Part shown: positions 1-12,043 of the stretch, one piece after another
Layout: each line of letters starts with the position of its first letter
Position numbering within the stretch: position 1 is the first letter of the stretch
Source of the DNA: Fasciola hepatica
Taxonomy: Eukaryota > Platyhelminthes > Trematoda > Plagiorchiida > Fasciolidae
Length of the DNA stretch: 64,000 nucleotides
Direction of reading: 5' to 3'
NCBI GenBank assembly: GCA_948099385.1
Contig: CANUEZ040000167.1
Span: forward strand, 4,997,001 to 5,061,000
Position numbers and translations under genes: made by a program
The notes under the pieces: generated by a model
What the model saw: only the letters and a program-made list of their open reading frames with translations
The model's database searches: none
Told to the model about the DNA's origin: nothing

Positions 1-66
1 TGTTGTCACTTTCTGTCAAATCAGAATGAACAATGAATGTGCTTTTGTATAGTTAGACTATATATT
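1..66 (+). repeat. 3' end of a non-LTR element entering from the left
   Basis: Bases 1-60 match the reverse complement of 12046-12105 with about 6 mismatches in 60, all transitions and no gaps. At 12 kb this sequence lies just after the end of the coding region of a minus-strand retroelement, so it is that family's 3' untranslated tail. Here the tail reads on the + strand, so a + strand element outside the window most likely ends near base 66. It then sits tail-to-tail with the minus-strand element that begins near base 75. Confidence 0.5.
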
Positions 67-74
67 CTGTGGTG

Positions 75-2971
75 GCTACAAGGGTGATCACCTCGTTAAC
101 AAGGCGACTATCCGTGCCCAACACACGACGGCGCACCTCGTCATTACTCATTCGATGTTCCCACCAAACTCGAGCAGTGCTTCGGAGACATCGGTTGTAG
201 AACACGAGCATCCTCAACTCGAAGTGGCAAGGTCTCGCAACTATAGATTAAACCAGTACGAACTGTGGCAACGTACATCTGTCCTTCGAAAGAGACTCAG
301 ATGTTACCGCGGTATCACAGGTGTTGCAGGTTTGCGAAATTTGTTCTTGCTCTCACTGTTCGTGAATTGATCCCTTCTCCAACACTGCTTCCAGCTGTTA
401 ACGAACTCTTGAGGTACTTAAAGTTGTCGACTGACTCAAGCTGATCGCCACAAAGGATGGGGGCAGTCACAAGCTCCTGCCAATCCCGGAAGATCTCTTT
501 TCACTTTCAAGGCTCAAAGTTCATCACATATCTAGATATCTCAATCAGTAAGCGGTCCAAAGTACGTTGTATTGCCTGTGCTCTATCACCCAGAAGGGCG
601 ATATCATTGGCAGATTTCAAGTCTAGAACTCTGTTCCCTGAGAGGAGTTCAACTCCACCGTTTGGAAAATCAAATCAGGAGAAATTGGGATGTGGGGCAA
701 CCTTGTCGTACTTTACTGGAGACGACAAAAGGGGACGAAAGCTCACCGTAGGCCCTTACCCAACCTGATGTGTGACGATACAACTGTTTGAGGATTGCTA
801 CATACTTCATACTCCATTTCTCAACAAACAGTTCCATAATGCAGTCTTATCGACGGAGTCAAAAGCCGTGTGAATATCCTTGAAAACGATTATTATTGGT
901 CTTTGGAACGTCTGACGGTGTTGTAGCAGTTGTCGGAGAATGAAGATTTGATCGATACATCCACGACGGGCACGAAACCTAGCTTGCTCCTCGCGGGTCT
1001 GCTCTTCACGCGTTTGGTACAACCTGCGAAGTATGACAGACGCAAGCAGCTTCGATGCTATTGGAATAAGGCTTACACCCCTGTGGTTAGCACAGTCACT
1101 GCGCAAGCACTTCCTAAAGATAGGAAGAACAATCGATTTCTCCCACGGGGACCTTACCTGCTCAGAATTCCAATTTTTGAGAACGAAACATGAGGTTTCC
1201 TACCGAGCTGCACTCCGCTATCTTTAAAAAGGGCTGGGGAATGCCATCGAAGCCCGGCGCTTTGTGACATCCTAAGGCCTGGATTTCCCTTCGGATCTCC
1301 GCCTCGGTAGGTGGATCTGTCGAAAAGGATCACTGGAGGTGTGCCGGAAGAGTTATAAGAGAGGCAGTTATTGACGGTCAGCTACATTGTGTCCAAAAGT
1401 GCTTTTGCCCAGCGTTCGAGATGCCGCTGTTGATTGTGAATTTGCGAACCATCAGTCTCACAGATTGTTTCACTTACACCTAATGGCTTCCTGTCGGTGA
1501 CTCGAATAAGATAGAACAGCTTGCGATAATTTCCCATGGTGGCAGCATGTTCCACCTCTGATGCGAATTGTGACCACCAGGTTTTGCGGTCCCTACGGAG
1601 ACTCGCGTTAAGTGCACGTCTCGTTTCGGGTCGTGCTTCGGTAAACTCGCTCTCAGCTTGGACTGACTGGAGTGTGTCGGGAAAAGTGCAGGGATTCAGC
1701 AGAAACCTCTTGTGACACTATGAGACAGGTTGAAACTTACTCGACTAGTAGAATACAGGGCATTCCTGATAAACAACCAGTGCTGGTTTATGTCATCAAG
1801 TGGGGCCTTGCAGCTAGCGCGTTTTGGAAGACGGACGAGCGCGAGATGGATCGGAGAGCTTATCACGGTTTAACCGTCGTTGCAGCATGCGTTTGGAGCG
1901 CCCACCTAAGCACATGGACAGTTTAATGCAAACTAAGGCGTGGTAGGAATCAAAGGCGAGTGCTCCAGTACGAGCGACAGTCTTGTACACAACCCCGCCT
2001 TGTGTGGCTTATAGCGATGTGGTCGATCTGGGTGCACTATTTACTCAAAGAGGGCGGACGCCACGTGGACTACAGTCGATTAGAACGTCTAAAGTTCGTA
2101 CTGGCGAGGAACAGCCAATGGTCTGAGCACAGAGCCAACAACCATTCCCCGTTTTCCGAGCGACAGGAATCTAGCTTAAAAGGGCCCCCAAAATGCGCAG
2201 CGTTCGATGACAACCAATAAACTCTAGCATTCAGATCTGCCAAAATCACAAAATCGGCCCGGTTTGGTTTGTACAAGAGGTTGTGGAGCTTTTGGTAGGA
2301 AGTATCTTTGATTGCATCTGGGATGCAGTCGGTAGGTGCATACACTGAAACGACACAGCGTCCCCAGACAAGCGTAAGTGAAACTTTACCGAAGGATTAG
2401 GTGGGGGCGTCAATCGAATGCTGAAACTGGAGTCTTGAATGCGAGTCTGTTGAATACAACACAAATCGATGACAAGGGGTTCAAGCGTACGAGCTAAACG
2501 CGCCTGTTATCCCATACGCATCAGGGTTCGCACGTTGAACGTGGCTAGTTTGAATGTGCATCGAGAACGAAGCAGGACATCAGCTGGTGATAGCGTATTC
2601 GGTGAGACTCGGAAACTAGTCCAAAGAAAAGAGAAAACGTAGCCAGTGGTACTGCAGCGGGCACGGTCGACCGAAGAACCCGTGGGATGTAGAAATGGAA
2701 CAGAAAGTTGGAAGGGAGTGGAAATAAGAGAACACGTTGTGCACGGTGTGGAAGAGTGTTCGTTGGCGCGCACGGTAGAGCGGTCAATCATAGTGGTAGA
2801 ATTTTTCATGATTGTTTTCGTTGCGGGCTGTTGCACTACTCGATCGCCCAGTCCAGAGCATATACAAGCCTTTTTGTTCGAGGATGCACTTCTAGCCTTC
2901 GCACAACCAAGCGCGTCCTGCAAGGCAGTAGGGTTGACCCAGATAAGCTGGTGGCCAATTATATGGCTCAT
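75..2971 (-). pseudogene. Decayed non-LTR retrotransposon (endonuclease + RT), near full length
   Basis: Read from high to low coordinates, the minus strand gives the full domain order of a non-LTR element. FNVRTL opens the apurinic-type endonuclease near 2520-2560. The QTRIQDSS motif is near 2440, YAPTD near 2340 and the LADLNARV metal-binding loop near 2240. A linker follows at about 1400-1570 (GNYRKLFYLIR, then VSETICETDGS). The RT starts at 1106 with NHRGVSLIPIASKLL, GCIDQIFILRQLL and FKDIHTAFDSVD, and the palm and C-terminal part run from about 770 to 150 (DNFKYL, then SCETLPLRVED). Frameshifts and stops occur throughout. The YADD box has become SAND near 600, so the RT active site is lost. 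The element is dead. Clade assignment (RTE-like or CR1-like) is not safe from sequence alone. Confidence 0.85.
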
Positions 2972-3194
2972 TCACTTCTTATGGAAATCACCGGGAGTCG
3001 GTGCCTGACTGCTCGGTTCATTCGCCCTTCCGATGAGGCTAGACATCCTGAGTGTTCAGTACACCCTCCACCACACATGTCGGTGAGCATACCGTTATAC
3101 GCCTCATACACCACCCATGTTTGGTTTGGAATCAAGGCTTAGCCACCTCCCCTAGGCTGGCTTTAACTCGGCTAGTGAGCTAGGGGAAGCATTC

Positions 3195-4375
3195 AGAAGC
3201 AGAGTATCAGAACGTCAGCAACCAGCTTCAGTTTGCTTCATTGATTTTTGGACTGCGTTTGACTCAGTTTGCAGATGATCACTGTGTACTATGCTACAAG
3301 CAGATGAGATGCTCCTGAAGCTTTTCACGCTCATGAGGTCGTACTACGCCGATACGCATGCGAAAATACGCATATACGGAGAAGAATCCAATGGTTTGTC
3401 CCTCAATTCCAGTGTTACGCAAGGCTGTCGCTTGTCGCTAATGCTGTTCAATTACACCATCGATTTGATAATGAGTCAGACGCTCACCGATTACCTTGGT
3501 ATTCAGCTGCTTACCGATGCTTTTCTTGCCGATTTGGAATTCGCAGATGACATCGTCATCGTTCGAGACAACCCGCCCGCGTTAGAGCGGGTTCTGGATC
3601 GCGTTGAATCCTCCGCAAAATTCATGGGACTAAAGACCAATACGTCGAAAATCAAAATCTTTTCGACGTGCGCCTCGCAGTTCATGCAACGGATATTCGT
3701 CAACGGCGAACAACTCGAGCATGTTTCAGCGTTTAAGTATCTGGGCTCCTTAATCCTCCCGAACGACCAAACGAAGAATGAAGTTAAGTTGCGTACTGAC
3801 AATGCCAGGGTTACGTTTTTCGAACTTCGCAATGGGTTCCGGGCGCGCAATGAAATCAGTCTCTAGACCAAAACCCAAGCCTTCCGGGTCCATCACTGAC
3901 CTACGGTTGCGAAAGGCGGCCACCGCTCGTCGAGGACATCAGAAAGCTGGAAGTGTTCGACTGTTGGTGTCTGCGACCGATCCTGAAAGCGGCTTGTTAC
4001 GACATGCTTTCAATTAACGCAGTGGGACAACGGTGCTTCAATATGGAAAAGCTGTGATGTCCATTCAATGCCGACAAGTCCCACGACGTACACACACGAT
4101 CTCAGAACAGTGCCTCTCTCCTGTCCCCTTCAGGATGGGACTGTCGCTTTGAAGGATAGCTGAAAACATGGTTCAATACTGTCAAAGGGGACTTTGAGCC
4201 ATTAGAACTCCAGTCTACCTATGGCGTTTGCAGCTGGAAGTGGAACTAAATTTCCGTGTGCTCAGACCTCGCATTCGATCATCGCTCTCGGACAGGTGTC
4301 ATTCGAGACATCTGTGAAGCCAGCTCATTCTCTCTCAGGAGCAAGGCACATAAAAGTATAGGTAAATTGTCTAGC
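3195..4375 (+). pseudogene. 5'-truncated non-LTR RT relict, second lineage
   Basis: The copy starts inside the RT fingers or palm with CFIDFWTAFDSV (about 3235-3275). It continues in an open stretch 3291-3866 holding VTQGCRLSLMLFNYTIDL, the catalytic box LEFADDIVIV (about 3535-3562) and AFKYLGSLI. The C-terminal part follows in shifted frames: TYGCE, VEDIRKLEVFD, and finally IRDICEASSFSLRSKAH near 4300-4360. The last motif differs from the RLRWLGHVL/GWGP ending of most other copies here, so this is another lineage, shared with the piece at 8.2 kb. The endonuclease is missing. The catalytic FADD box is intact but the frame is broken. It lies head-to-head with the neighbouring minus-strand element, about 220 bases apart. 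Confidence 0.8.
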
Positions 4376-6292
4376 CGATACTTTAAATACTGCAGAAGAT
4401 GAGAATGCGTTCAGCGTTTTACAGAGCATCACAAAACGCGTTCAAAACGATTGGACCAAGGCAGTTAGTCACGGCTAAAAGCGGTTTTTCGCTTTGTTCC
4501 TCTGAGGGACTTTTCATTCTGAGCCATCCGGTGACCTGATGACGTAACTGAAGGGGACCGGGTCTAACTGACGTATTTTTTTATTCCGGTTCTGCATTAA
4601 CCCATTTGTTTCTTTCTTTCCAGCCGAAAAAATATATTTCTACGATTCCCAACCATTGACTTCCACTAGATGTTGTCTATACCAATTATTTTAGTGGTTC
4701 TTATTCCTACCCCATGTGCACGTCATTGTTATCACGAGAGGGTGAAGTTGTCGCAGACGTTTGTTTCCCAGGGTTTTGCTCTCATTGTCCGAACGGGTAG
4801 TTTTAATAATTTTCTGATCGCTGATCCAACTCGCTAAATTGATTGACATTTTTTCATTTTATTTCTTTTGTAACAGATATTTGAAAATCTGAAACTGCTG
4901 TCTGCGAACAGAGACCTTTCATGTGAACTCTATTGCTTATCCTCCTCGTATGTCACTACCTCGCCATCATAATAAACTTATGCCTTATTTTCACCACAAA
5001 GTTAAACATCTTCATTGAAGCTGTACATCCAGCAAAAATACCACCCATCCCTCTCTTTGTCCCACCCAGTCCGAACTAACGGCTTATGCACATGCTTATC
5101 ATCTACTGTGACATAATTTGCACTGAGAGCTCCATCGCATATGTTTCAGAAATATTTGTTGGAGCCGAGAATTCGTGAAACTCAACGTTTTTAGCAAATG
5201 TAGTTAGTTTTTTTCCGTTTAGTGGTCGGAAAGGCTTCTATGTGGGTTCTTATTGAGTCGAATTTCTCCACCAATCCAGTTCACTTGTTACCGATGCGTC
5301 ACCAAGATAGATCTGCTAATGATTTGCGCAAAACACTTATCTCACGTAGGCTAGGCTGGACAGGGAAAGAAGAAGCTTTCAGGGACGCAAGCATCAGATA
5401 ATCGTGATTCTAATTCAGAAGAACGCTGACATATTATCCGTTGGTGGGAGTTCAAACGCTAACACACGCGGCGCCTACTAGCCACAGGACTAAATTTCCA
5501 ATCCTCAGCCATACAACATAGGAATCCTTTCCAACAACGATGATAGTTACTGATAGCTAAACTCCCCGCTAGCTAGACAGAGAACATCGGATTCAGCGCA
5601 ATACCTCGCGCTTGTTGATGAGCCAAGATACACCTAGACAGACAGGAGGGTGTCGAATATGACAACATGGTCGACCGTCTGTATGCTTTTTTCCAGAGAG
5701 AACAAAGAAATCCTCAGAAAATTGACAAAATGAACCAATAACAGATGAGTTGGGGTGTGAGTAATCACAAATGACGCGTATGAATTCAGTTCAATGAGCC
5801 CAAAAGAGAAAACGTCGGATTTATCGATAACTACTGTCATTTGGAAGAAAATGACATTCCCCCCGAATACAGTCACCCGGTCTCAGCGAACCTGAACTGT
5901 TTCTCCCATCAACCACCCAATAACCGTAGAAATTGTGAATCAAGTGTAAAAAGTCAACGGAGAACATTACCATATCTGAAGAAACAGTTCGTATGCATCC
6001 GCGACACTTGGTCTTGTCGCACTGTGTGTCAAATCATCGGATAGATAGGATCTCAAGTAACCGAGACAGGCGATCGAATGTGTGCTCGGATAACCTGTTT
6101 TTAGCCAACCTCCATCACCCTAGTGGAGATTTATCTAGCATATTTTGTCTTCAATGTTGGTCACATTTAATTCATTTGTGATAACGTGCTCCTAATCGGA
6201 TTTGGTCACTCTGATTTCTTCGTTCTAGTGTTAGGTTACTGCGCACCATTTATCACGATGCGAATTCATTTCGTTCTCTCTACATCACACAG
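4376..6292. other. No recognisable gene; presumed upstream intron of the GGA-like gene
   Basis: I find no domain I can support here. The GGA exon that follows begins in mid-codon, so at least part of this stretch must be intron. Short open stretches at 5841-6044 (+) and 5634-5876 (-) overlap each other and are not backed by flanking exons. Confidence 0.4.
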
Positions 6293-6755
6293 TAGCACAA
6301 CCTCTGGGAAACCATCTTTAACAGCAGGATATGCGTCGTTCAAAGCTAACAAACACCCCAGTGCGAACGGCTCGCCGAATCATATAGCTCCTCAGCAAGC
6401 TGGTCAATCACAAATTAACGGGACTGCTGATATCCCGGGCGCGACAGCTGCTTGTGTCACGTTGAGTGAGCCCTCGACGGCACACCTGTCTGCCACCAGT
6501 ACTATTCCTACATGTGCCGTTGACCTATCGGGTCTTGACGTTCAACTGTCCGCCATTGAACCTCACCCGGGAATTCGCGATCCTGTTCGACTCTACCCCA
6601 AGGATTCAACCGAATTGAGTTCTCACAATGTGCTACTGGATTTGCACTACGCCGCTAATCGACCAGCAACGGATGTGTCGGTGTTTGTTGCGGTGGTGCT
6701 GAATCGTAGTTCTCTCCCCGTATCCGAGTTGATAATGCGATTTGCTGTCAACAAG
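6293..6755 (+). CDS. GGA-type adaptor: exon coding for hinge end and start of gamma-adaptin ear
   Basis: GGA proteins are monomeric clathrin adaptors at the trans-Golgi network. Their C-terminal ear binds accessory proteins. This exon runs from a good acceptor (pyrimidine-rich, then CACAG) to a perfect donor (AAG/GTGAGT). It is 463 nt long: one base finishing a split codon, then 154 codons. The first ~95 residues are Ser/Thr/Pro/Ala-rich hinge. From about residue 98 it matches the ear entry of animal GGAs: DVQLSAIEP (compare VPLESIKP), then the first beta strands VLLDLHYA, TDVSVFVAVVLNRS and LIMRFAVNK (compare FHFA, DVLVVVVSM and VFQSAVPK in human GGA1). It ends in phase 0. The VHS and GAT domains should be on exons upstream of the window. 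Gamma-adaptin is the main alternative, but the next exon fits GGA better. Confidence 0.8.
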
Positions 6756-8154
6756 GTGAGTGCAGGAGTTATTTTTTGTCATTTGTGTGTGTTCATCTGT
6801 CCTTGTTTAATTGTTCGTCAATATATAATGCTCAGATATTTGAACTACTTCACGGTACAAAGAGGATAAGCAGACTTGTGGATAAGCTTATTTCTCATGA
6901 CTTATATCCACTTCATTGCAACTCAGTTTTGTTGCATGGATCGAATTCCAGTTTCTCTTTGAACAATCGTGTGGTTGTTCTGGTTGCTATCTGTCACTAA
7001 CAAGCCCATTCGCAAACCGAAATGGTACAATTATGGAAGTGCTTTAGCGAGAGAAAAAAAGAGAGAGAACCGTTGAACAGCTGGATCTCGTGGACCATAA
7101 CGTACCCTACATGATCAAGTTCACAAGTTAAAGTTTTACCTATCATACATCTTGCGGTCACTAACCAGCTCCACGAACGTTACACCCACTAAGCTTCAGT
7201 GTATGATGAGAAAATACTGTGTTCATGGCATCAACATTGCTGGCACTATTTTGCCCTATCAGATGCACGCAGTGCTTCAGAGAGATCGGTAGTAAAATGA
7301 CAACACTCTCCGTGTTTCCTGCACCCGCAATGAACAAGTTTCCGAGCTAAACAGACGAACTGACCCAACTGCTTCAGCGTACCCTCGACCCTTGACGAAT
7401 GATTAAACTTGACCTCTACGTCACAGAAGCCTAAGGTTGGTAAAAGCCACCTGCAAATTCTGTATACATCAGTGCATTTCATGTGATCTATAAAATATAG
7501 GTGAAATGCAACGGCCCAGATAACGGAACTTGTCTGCCTGTTTTATTATCCTTTCTGACACAATCATGCTGTGTGTGTACTCAACCCAATCCTATACCGG
7601 CTTCCTGTATTTTTAGGTGCAAAATCCCATCCTGAACATAGCTATATTGCTTGGAAACGCTCGCAAATTGTCTTCAGTTTGAAGCAATTTTTGACATACT
7701 CAGGAGCAGGCACTTTCCAACCTGAGAAACGTCCAGTAAACCTGTTACCTCATGAAGACAGGAGCATTTCTTCATCGATGCTTAACAAAAAAAGAGGCAA
7801 CCCTAATATACACCACTTTTCCTGTTGAATTCGGATGAAATGCCACCATAAGCCCGAGCTCGGCTTCGGAAGTTCATATACAGAGATTTATTAGTGGAAA
7901 TCAATTTCACCGGTGTATCTATCAACAAAAAAGTAATGTCAGATGATTGTGAGTTTATCTGAGTCGAAAGCCGCCTTCAAGTCGAATAAGAGAGATTGTG
8001 CTCCCACAGAAGGCATGCTTGTGCTCTGAAATATTTCGCGCGTTTATCATATGGTCGACACGACGTCGAACGAGTCTACAACCAGTTCGATCCACGCACG
8101 AACGCTGTTCACAAGCGTTAGATGCTGTTACTGGATTTTACTTTTATGCGACTA
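6756..8154 (+). other. GGA intron 1, 5' part, no gene seen
   Basis: This is intron sequence after the 6756 donor. Nothing recognisable was found on either strand. Confidence 0.5.
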
Positions 8155-8520
8155 TTTACGGTTGGAGTATAAGGCAGCTCCATGAATATCGCGGATCATA
8201 GCTGGCCATGCACGCCGGTTGGAAGCGAGTTCGGCGCAGATCACGATCCAATTCTTCCATTGGCGAGAACCATAGACCGATTGTGGGTCTATATGTTCTA
8301 CATCCTTGTCGACAGTATTAACCCGAGTTTTGGACTGGCCACCACGACGGCGGTGCCATCCAGAACAGGATTGGAGGTGAGTGCTTGTTTGGTTAGTTCT
8401 GTCTCAGGTCACAGGCACCAGTGCTGAAACACTCATCCAACCTTCTGATACCCTGGGCTCTCAGTGGCCAGGTTTCGCAGCCGTAGCTGAGTTGCAGCAC
8501 ACAGAAAATCTTCGTAGCTA
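8155..8520 (-). pseudogene. C-terminal piece of a non-LTR RT (second lineage)
   Basis: The minus strand reads LSYGCETWPLRAQGIRRLD at about 8440-8495. Lower down come WHRRRGGQSKT, TVDKDVEHIDPQSVYGSRQW, ELASNRRAWPAMIRDIHGAA and a stop near 8155. The ending PQSVYG..W plus the RAW..MIRDI block corresponds to the end of the relict at 3195-4375, so both belong to one lineage. The RT palm that should precede it is missing; the sequence just upstream (8660-9060) belongs to a region normally ahead of the RT. Confidence 0.75.
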
Positions 8521-8649
8521 TGTCGAGCAGACCGATCTCTGGATAGTTCTCACACGCTGATTCGTCCTCTTTCTGAGGGATATGCTACGGAATAGACGTG
8601 CCGCTATCGCTCAGAAAGGCTTTGTCTCGCCATATAAAGCCAAGTAGAG

Positions 8650-9905
8650 TGTATAGCCTATCGATCAATAAAGACAGACATCTCTTGCAGGTTTCCAGCG
8701 GTATGCTGTTTTCTTCGCTGACTTTCTTGTTTTTTTAGCTGGCCGACGATGTTGGCGATTTCGGTTGCACTCGCTAGATCAAAATTGACAACGTACGGCT
8801 GTGCAAGAGCTGAAGATTGTAGGTTCGTCGTACGGATGTTACTTATGCTTGCAGCACCTAATCGATGCGTTGCGCATAAGGCGGAATAGTTTGCCAAAGT
8901 CATGAATTCCTGACGCGATCCCCATTTTTTCAGCTACTTCTATCTGGTATCGCTTACGATCGGTCCTAGCAGAGCGTGAGACCTCCCGTTGAAGTCTACA
9001 GCGTTCGCCACTTCTCAGTTGCCGAGCTTGCGTAATCGGTGGACGATGTCGGCAAGCATTCCAGGTGTGATGCTAGCCATACTTATTCCTCTGAGATTTT
9101 CACGAGAACCTGTCACCCTTCTGAGATGCCGATTAACCAGTTTTTCAGAAGTTTTTCCGTTTTCCATGTCAAACCCAGGAGTTTTGTCGATTCTGATTCC
9201 ATAGCTGGACCACCGTCTTCGAAAATAAACAAAGACAACCCATCTGGTCCAGTGGCCCTATCTTGTTCTATTTCTCAACGAATCTTCGCCTCTGATGGGT
9301 TTTTATTTATATCCACAAGTTTTTCCATGGTAATCAGTCGTGTATGGTGATTTTCAGCCAGTACCTACACTCAGCTCAAAATCTGCCCAGTTTGATTCAC
9401 AATTGACCTCGATATGAGATCAGAGGTATATTATTGCATAATCTCGTTTTTGTGAGGTTGCCCTGTCGACATACGTGGCTTCCGATGCGTTTCTCCCATG
9501 AGATTACTTGTCAGAATTAAATTCAGCAGACGTCAAGCTGAATGTACTCAATGGCTGAAGATTATCCCACACCGATGAGAAAAAAATGTGATAAGACTGA
9601 AAATTATCCCACGTGATTGATTAACAACTGAAATATTTGTAGAACTCTATCCATTGCGTGATTCTGCACCCCAATTGTAGATGAAGGCCAGTTAAACTTT
9701 CCCTCAAAATGCTCAGCCCAAAGCTTCAAATGACGTTCTGGAGTCTGAATCAGTGGTTCGTTAACTTCGTTGATGAGGTCACTAATATCTGCCTTTCATA
9801 AACAGGCATTTCCAGCCAGACGGGAAAGATAGCGGATGTTACCGATAGTTGCGGTCTTCTCCATCTCCTTACACTTCGTAATCCACCCCTGCTTGCATTC
9901 ACTTC
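8650..9905 (-). pseudogene. Scrambled non-LTR fragments: two copies of linker, one RT start
   Basis: From high to low coordinates the minus strand shows a linker (KCKEMEKTATIGNIRYLSRL near 9800-9890, then a QTPERHLKLWAEHF-like block near 9690-9760). RT entry follows: DRATGPDGLSLF near 9225-9270, and RGISMASI.PGMLADIVHRL near 9030-9090. A second linker copy then appears: REVSRSARTDRKRYQIEVAEKM and FGKLFRLMRNAS, about 8860-9000. In an intact element the linker precedes the RT, so this is at least two truncated copies in the same direction, or one with an internal duplication. All are broken by stops. Confidence 0.65.
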
Positions 9906-9922
9906 TTAATCCGCGAATTGGG

Positions 9923-10190
9923 GTTTCTTTATTACATGCTTTTGCATAAGTGCATTGAAAAGGGTTATACCCTACACCCGCAAAGACCCACTGCACTGTT
10001 AGATACCCGGCAACTAGACCCTGAGACTTGGAGTAGCCAAGAACCGCACAAGGCCCCTATTGGTCAGATGGGTTGACAATCCGGACGACAGTGAATTACT
10101 GTTGTCTACCACCAAGGTGACCGACGTTGATTGTGGGATTCGAACCTCTGGCCTCCGAGTGATCTGAAACAGAGGGATGACAGCCTTTGT
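9923..10190 (-). repeat. tRNA-derived SINE, copy 1
   Basis: The minus strand carries an intact internal-promoter B box (GGTTCGAATCC, near 10139-10149). A body follows with GGACTTGG..-like text, GGCTACTCCAAG and CAGTGCAGTGGGTC, and the tail ends CATGTAATAAA. The same body and tail occur at 21453-21729 (+) and 53313-53556 (-). The A-box side is more diverged here than in the other two copies, so the 5' end is approximate. It lies next to retroelement linker sequence inside GGA intron 1. Confidence 0.7.
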
Positions 10191-12043
10191 CATTCGTTTT
10201 GACTTTGTGGAACATCTCCAAGCTCTTACTATTGCGTTCCGCTTTGTCTGTAACGTTTTGTGAACCTATAAGAGCTGGTCAGATATCTCCAGTGCGCGAT
10301 TTGTAGATTGTGCTCACAAAAAATAGCACGTTATCACAGTGCAAGTCACATCTATCTGTTGTACATATCCCTTGGATGAATCACCGAATTCACGGGGTGA
10401 AATCTCTCACCCACGGTCACTAAACGTACGTCCGAGGAAGTTAGTTTATTTATGTAATATGCCCGCCGGCAGACACAAATCAATAGAGTAGTGCACTTAC
10501 CTCCTTGGATAAACTGATAGAATATCTTGAACTGCGCGTTGAGCTCACGGTGGCTCTACTTTTTCTCAGAAAATATATAGTTCCTCAGTTGAATATATCG
10601 TAGTCTCAACGGTTCTTTGAATTCGCATGTAATTATGAAGTTTTACGTAATACTCAGGTCCCCTAGCTAGATGGAATCTCGTGCGTTTTATTTATTGGCA
10701 CTTTGTGTGAGTGCATACCACAAAAATATCACGTGAAAATCGTCGCCTGACGAAGAAGAGCAGAGGTGTGGAGAGAAAGATGGCTGTCGAAAACCGGTGC
10801 GTACGCTTGCACTGTAAACAAGAGATCTTTACCTGTAATCCAATGTCTCGGTTCTTGTTAGGAAGAGAGAGAGAGAGAGGGAGGGAGAGAAAGAGTGAAC
10901 GTAATGGATGAGAAACGCATTTTACTACTTACCTCCTTCGCTCCAACCCAACCCCACAGTGTACCGCCGTATGCTTATGATCACTCGTGAAGAGAGAAAG
11001 AAATAAGGAGAAGAAAAGATCGAAATGGAAGTCTGGATGCGATCACAAGAGTACCATTCACTTTTGCAATTCTTCGGTCTCAGTCTGAGAACCATGTACT
11101 CGGTGCAGGTCATTATCTCCGTAGTTCCGAAAAGAATAACTGGAAGACATTGAAGCACTTGATTGTTCCACAGGTTCCCAAGTGCATCAGAAAGAATATG
11201 TCTCCCATCCATTTTTGTAATGCCCATCTCTCTGTCTCATCTATTCTCGTGAGTTTTCTCACGTGTTGTGTACGGAATGACCAAATCTGCATTGTTTAAT
11301 TCGCCCTGGGTTGTGATTTTCTCGGCTCAGAAAGCCGTTTGCTGAAAGACGACACTGATTCATCCTTTTGATGTATGTAATTTTATAAAAATGTTTAGTC
11401 GATCTTTTTTGTCAACCGCTAGTTTTGCATCGAAGTAATGCAACCGTGACCGGTATCTGTCAGTCGGCCACGATTAGTAGAAGCTTGGAAAGTTATCATT
11501 GAAAATAACAGCCAAAAGTGGTCCTCTGGAAACCCGAACCAGTACCTTTGATTCGAATACCGAAACGGCCGTGAGATTGGAATTGCAACTAGATGGTTTT
11601 TCTCTGGTGACCCTAATTAAAACTTCAAACTCAACAGCCTGACCGTCACGACAATGGCGTGGTAATCCAGTCCGGAAACGTTGTCCAAACACTCGTTTTA
11701 GGGCAACTCCTGCTCTCTCACATGAGACCTGATTGTTTATCCTATCAAACCTTGTCTTTACTGGTGCTTCATTATCTGTCCTGTTTTCGGATTCAATTCG
11801 AAGCCCCATGCACCCAGTAGAGTAAGCGGAACACGGATGGACCAGCATCGTTTGGGCTGAGGACTGCTCAGCTTTTTTCGTTGATAGCATCATCATCGTA
11901 CAGCAGGGCGAGCCCCACTGACACCTGCCTTTCTCACCATGTTGCACGTAAAAGTAGGAAGAACGAATATACAAGATGGACAGAGAGTGAACCTACAGAG
12001 ATGGGTAAAGGAAAGAACGCCCCAGTAGCCAACGCATGGAATG
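10191..12043. other. GGA intron 1 interior; (GA)n tract, no gene assigned
   Basis: A purine-rich GA/GGGA microsatellite is at about 10862-10897. A 166-codon open stretch runs on the minus strand at 11474-11974, but its length is within what chance allows for a region this size and it matches nothing I know. The rest is unassigned intronic sequence. Confidence 0.4.

Noticed and set aside
155..370. Plus-strand open stretch at the left edge
   Set aside because: It is the reverse strand of the retroelement C-terminal region (SCETLPLRVED reads on the minus strand).
5634..5876. Minus-strand open stretch with DKSDVFSFGLIE, resembling protein-kinase subdomain IX
   Set aside because: No other kinase motif precedes or follows within reach, the opposite strand is open too, and the following residues do not fit any kinase family I know.
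11474..11974. 166-codon minus-strand open stretch
   Set aside because: Length is compatible with chance in 64 kb, with no recognisable motif or splice support.
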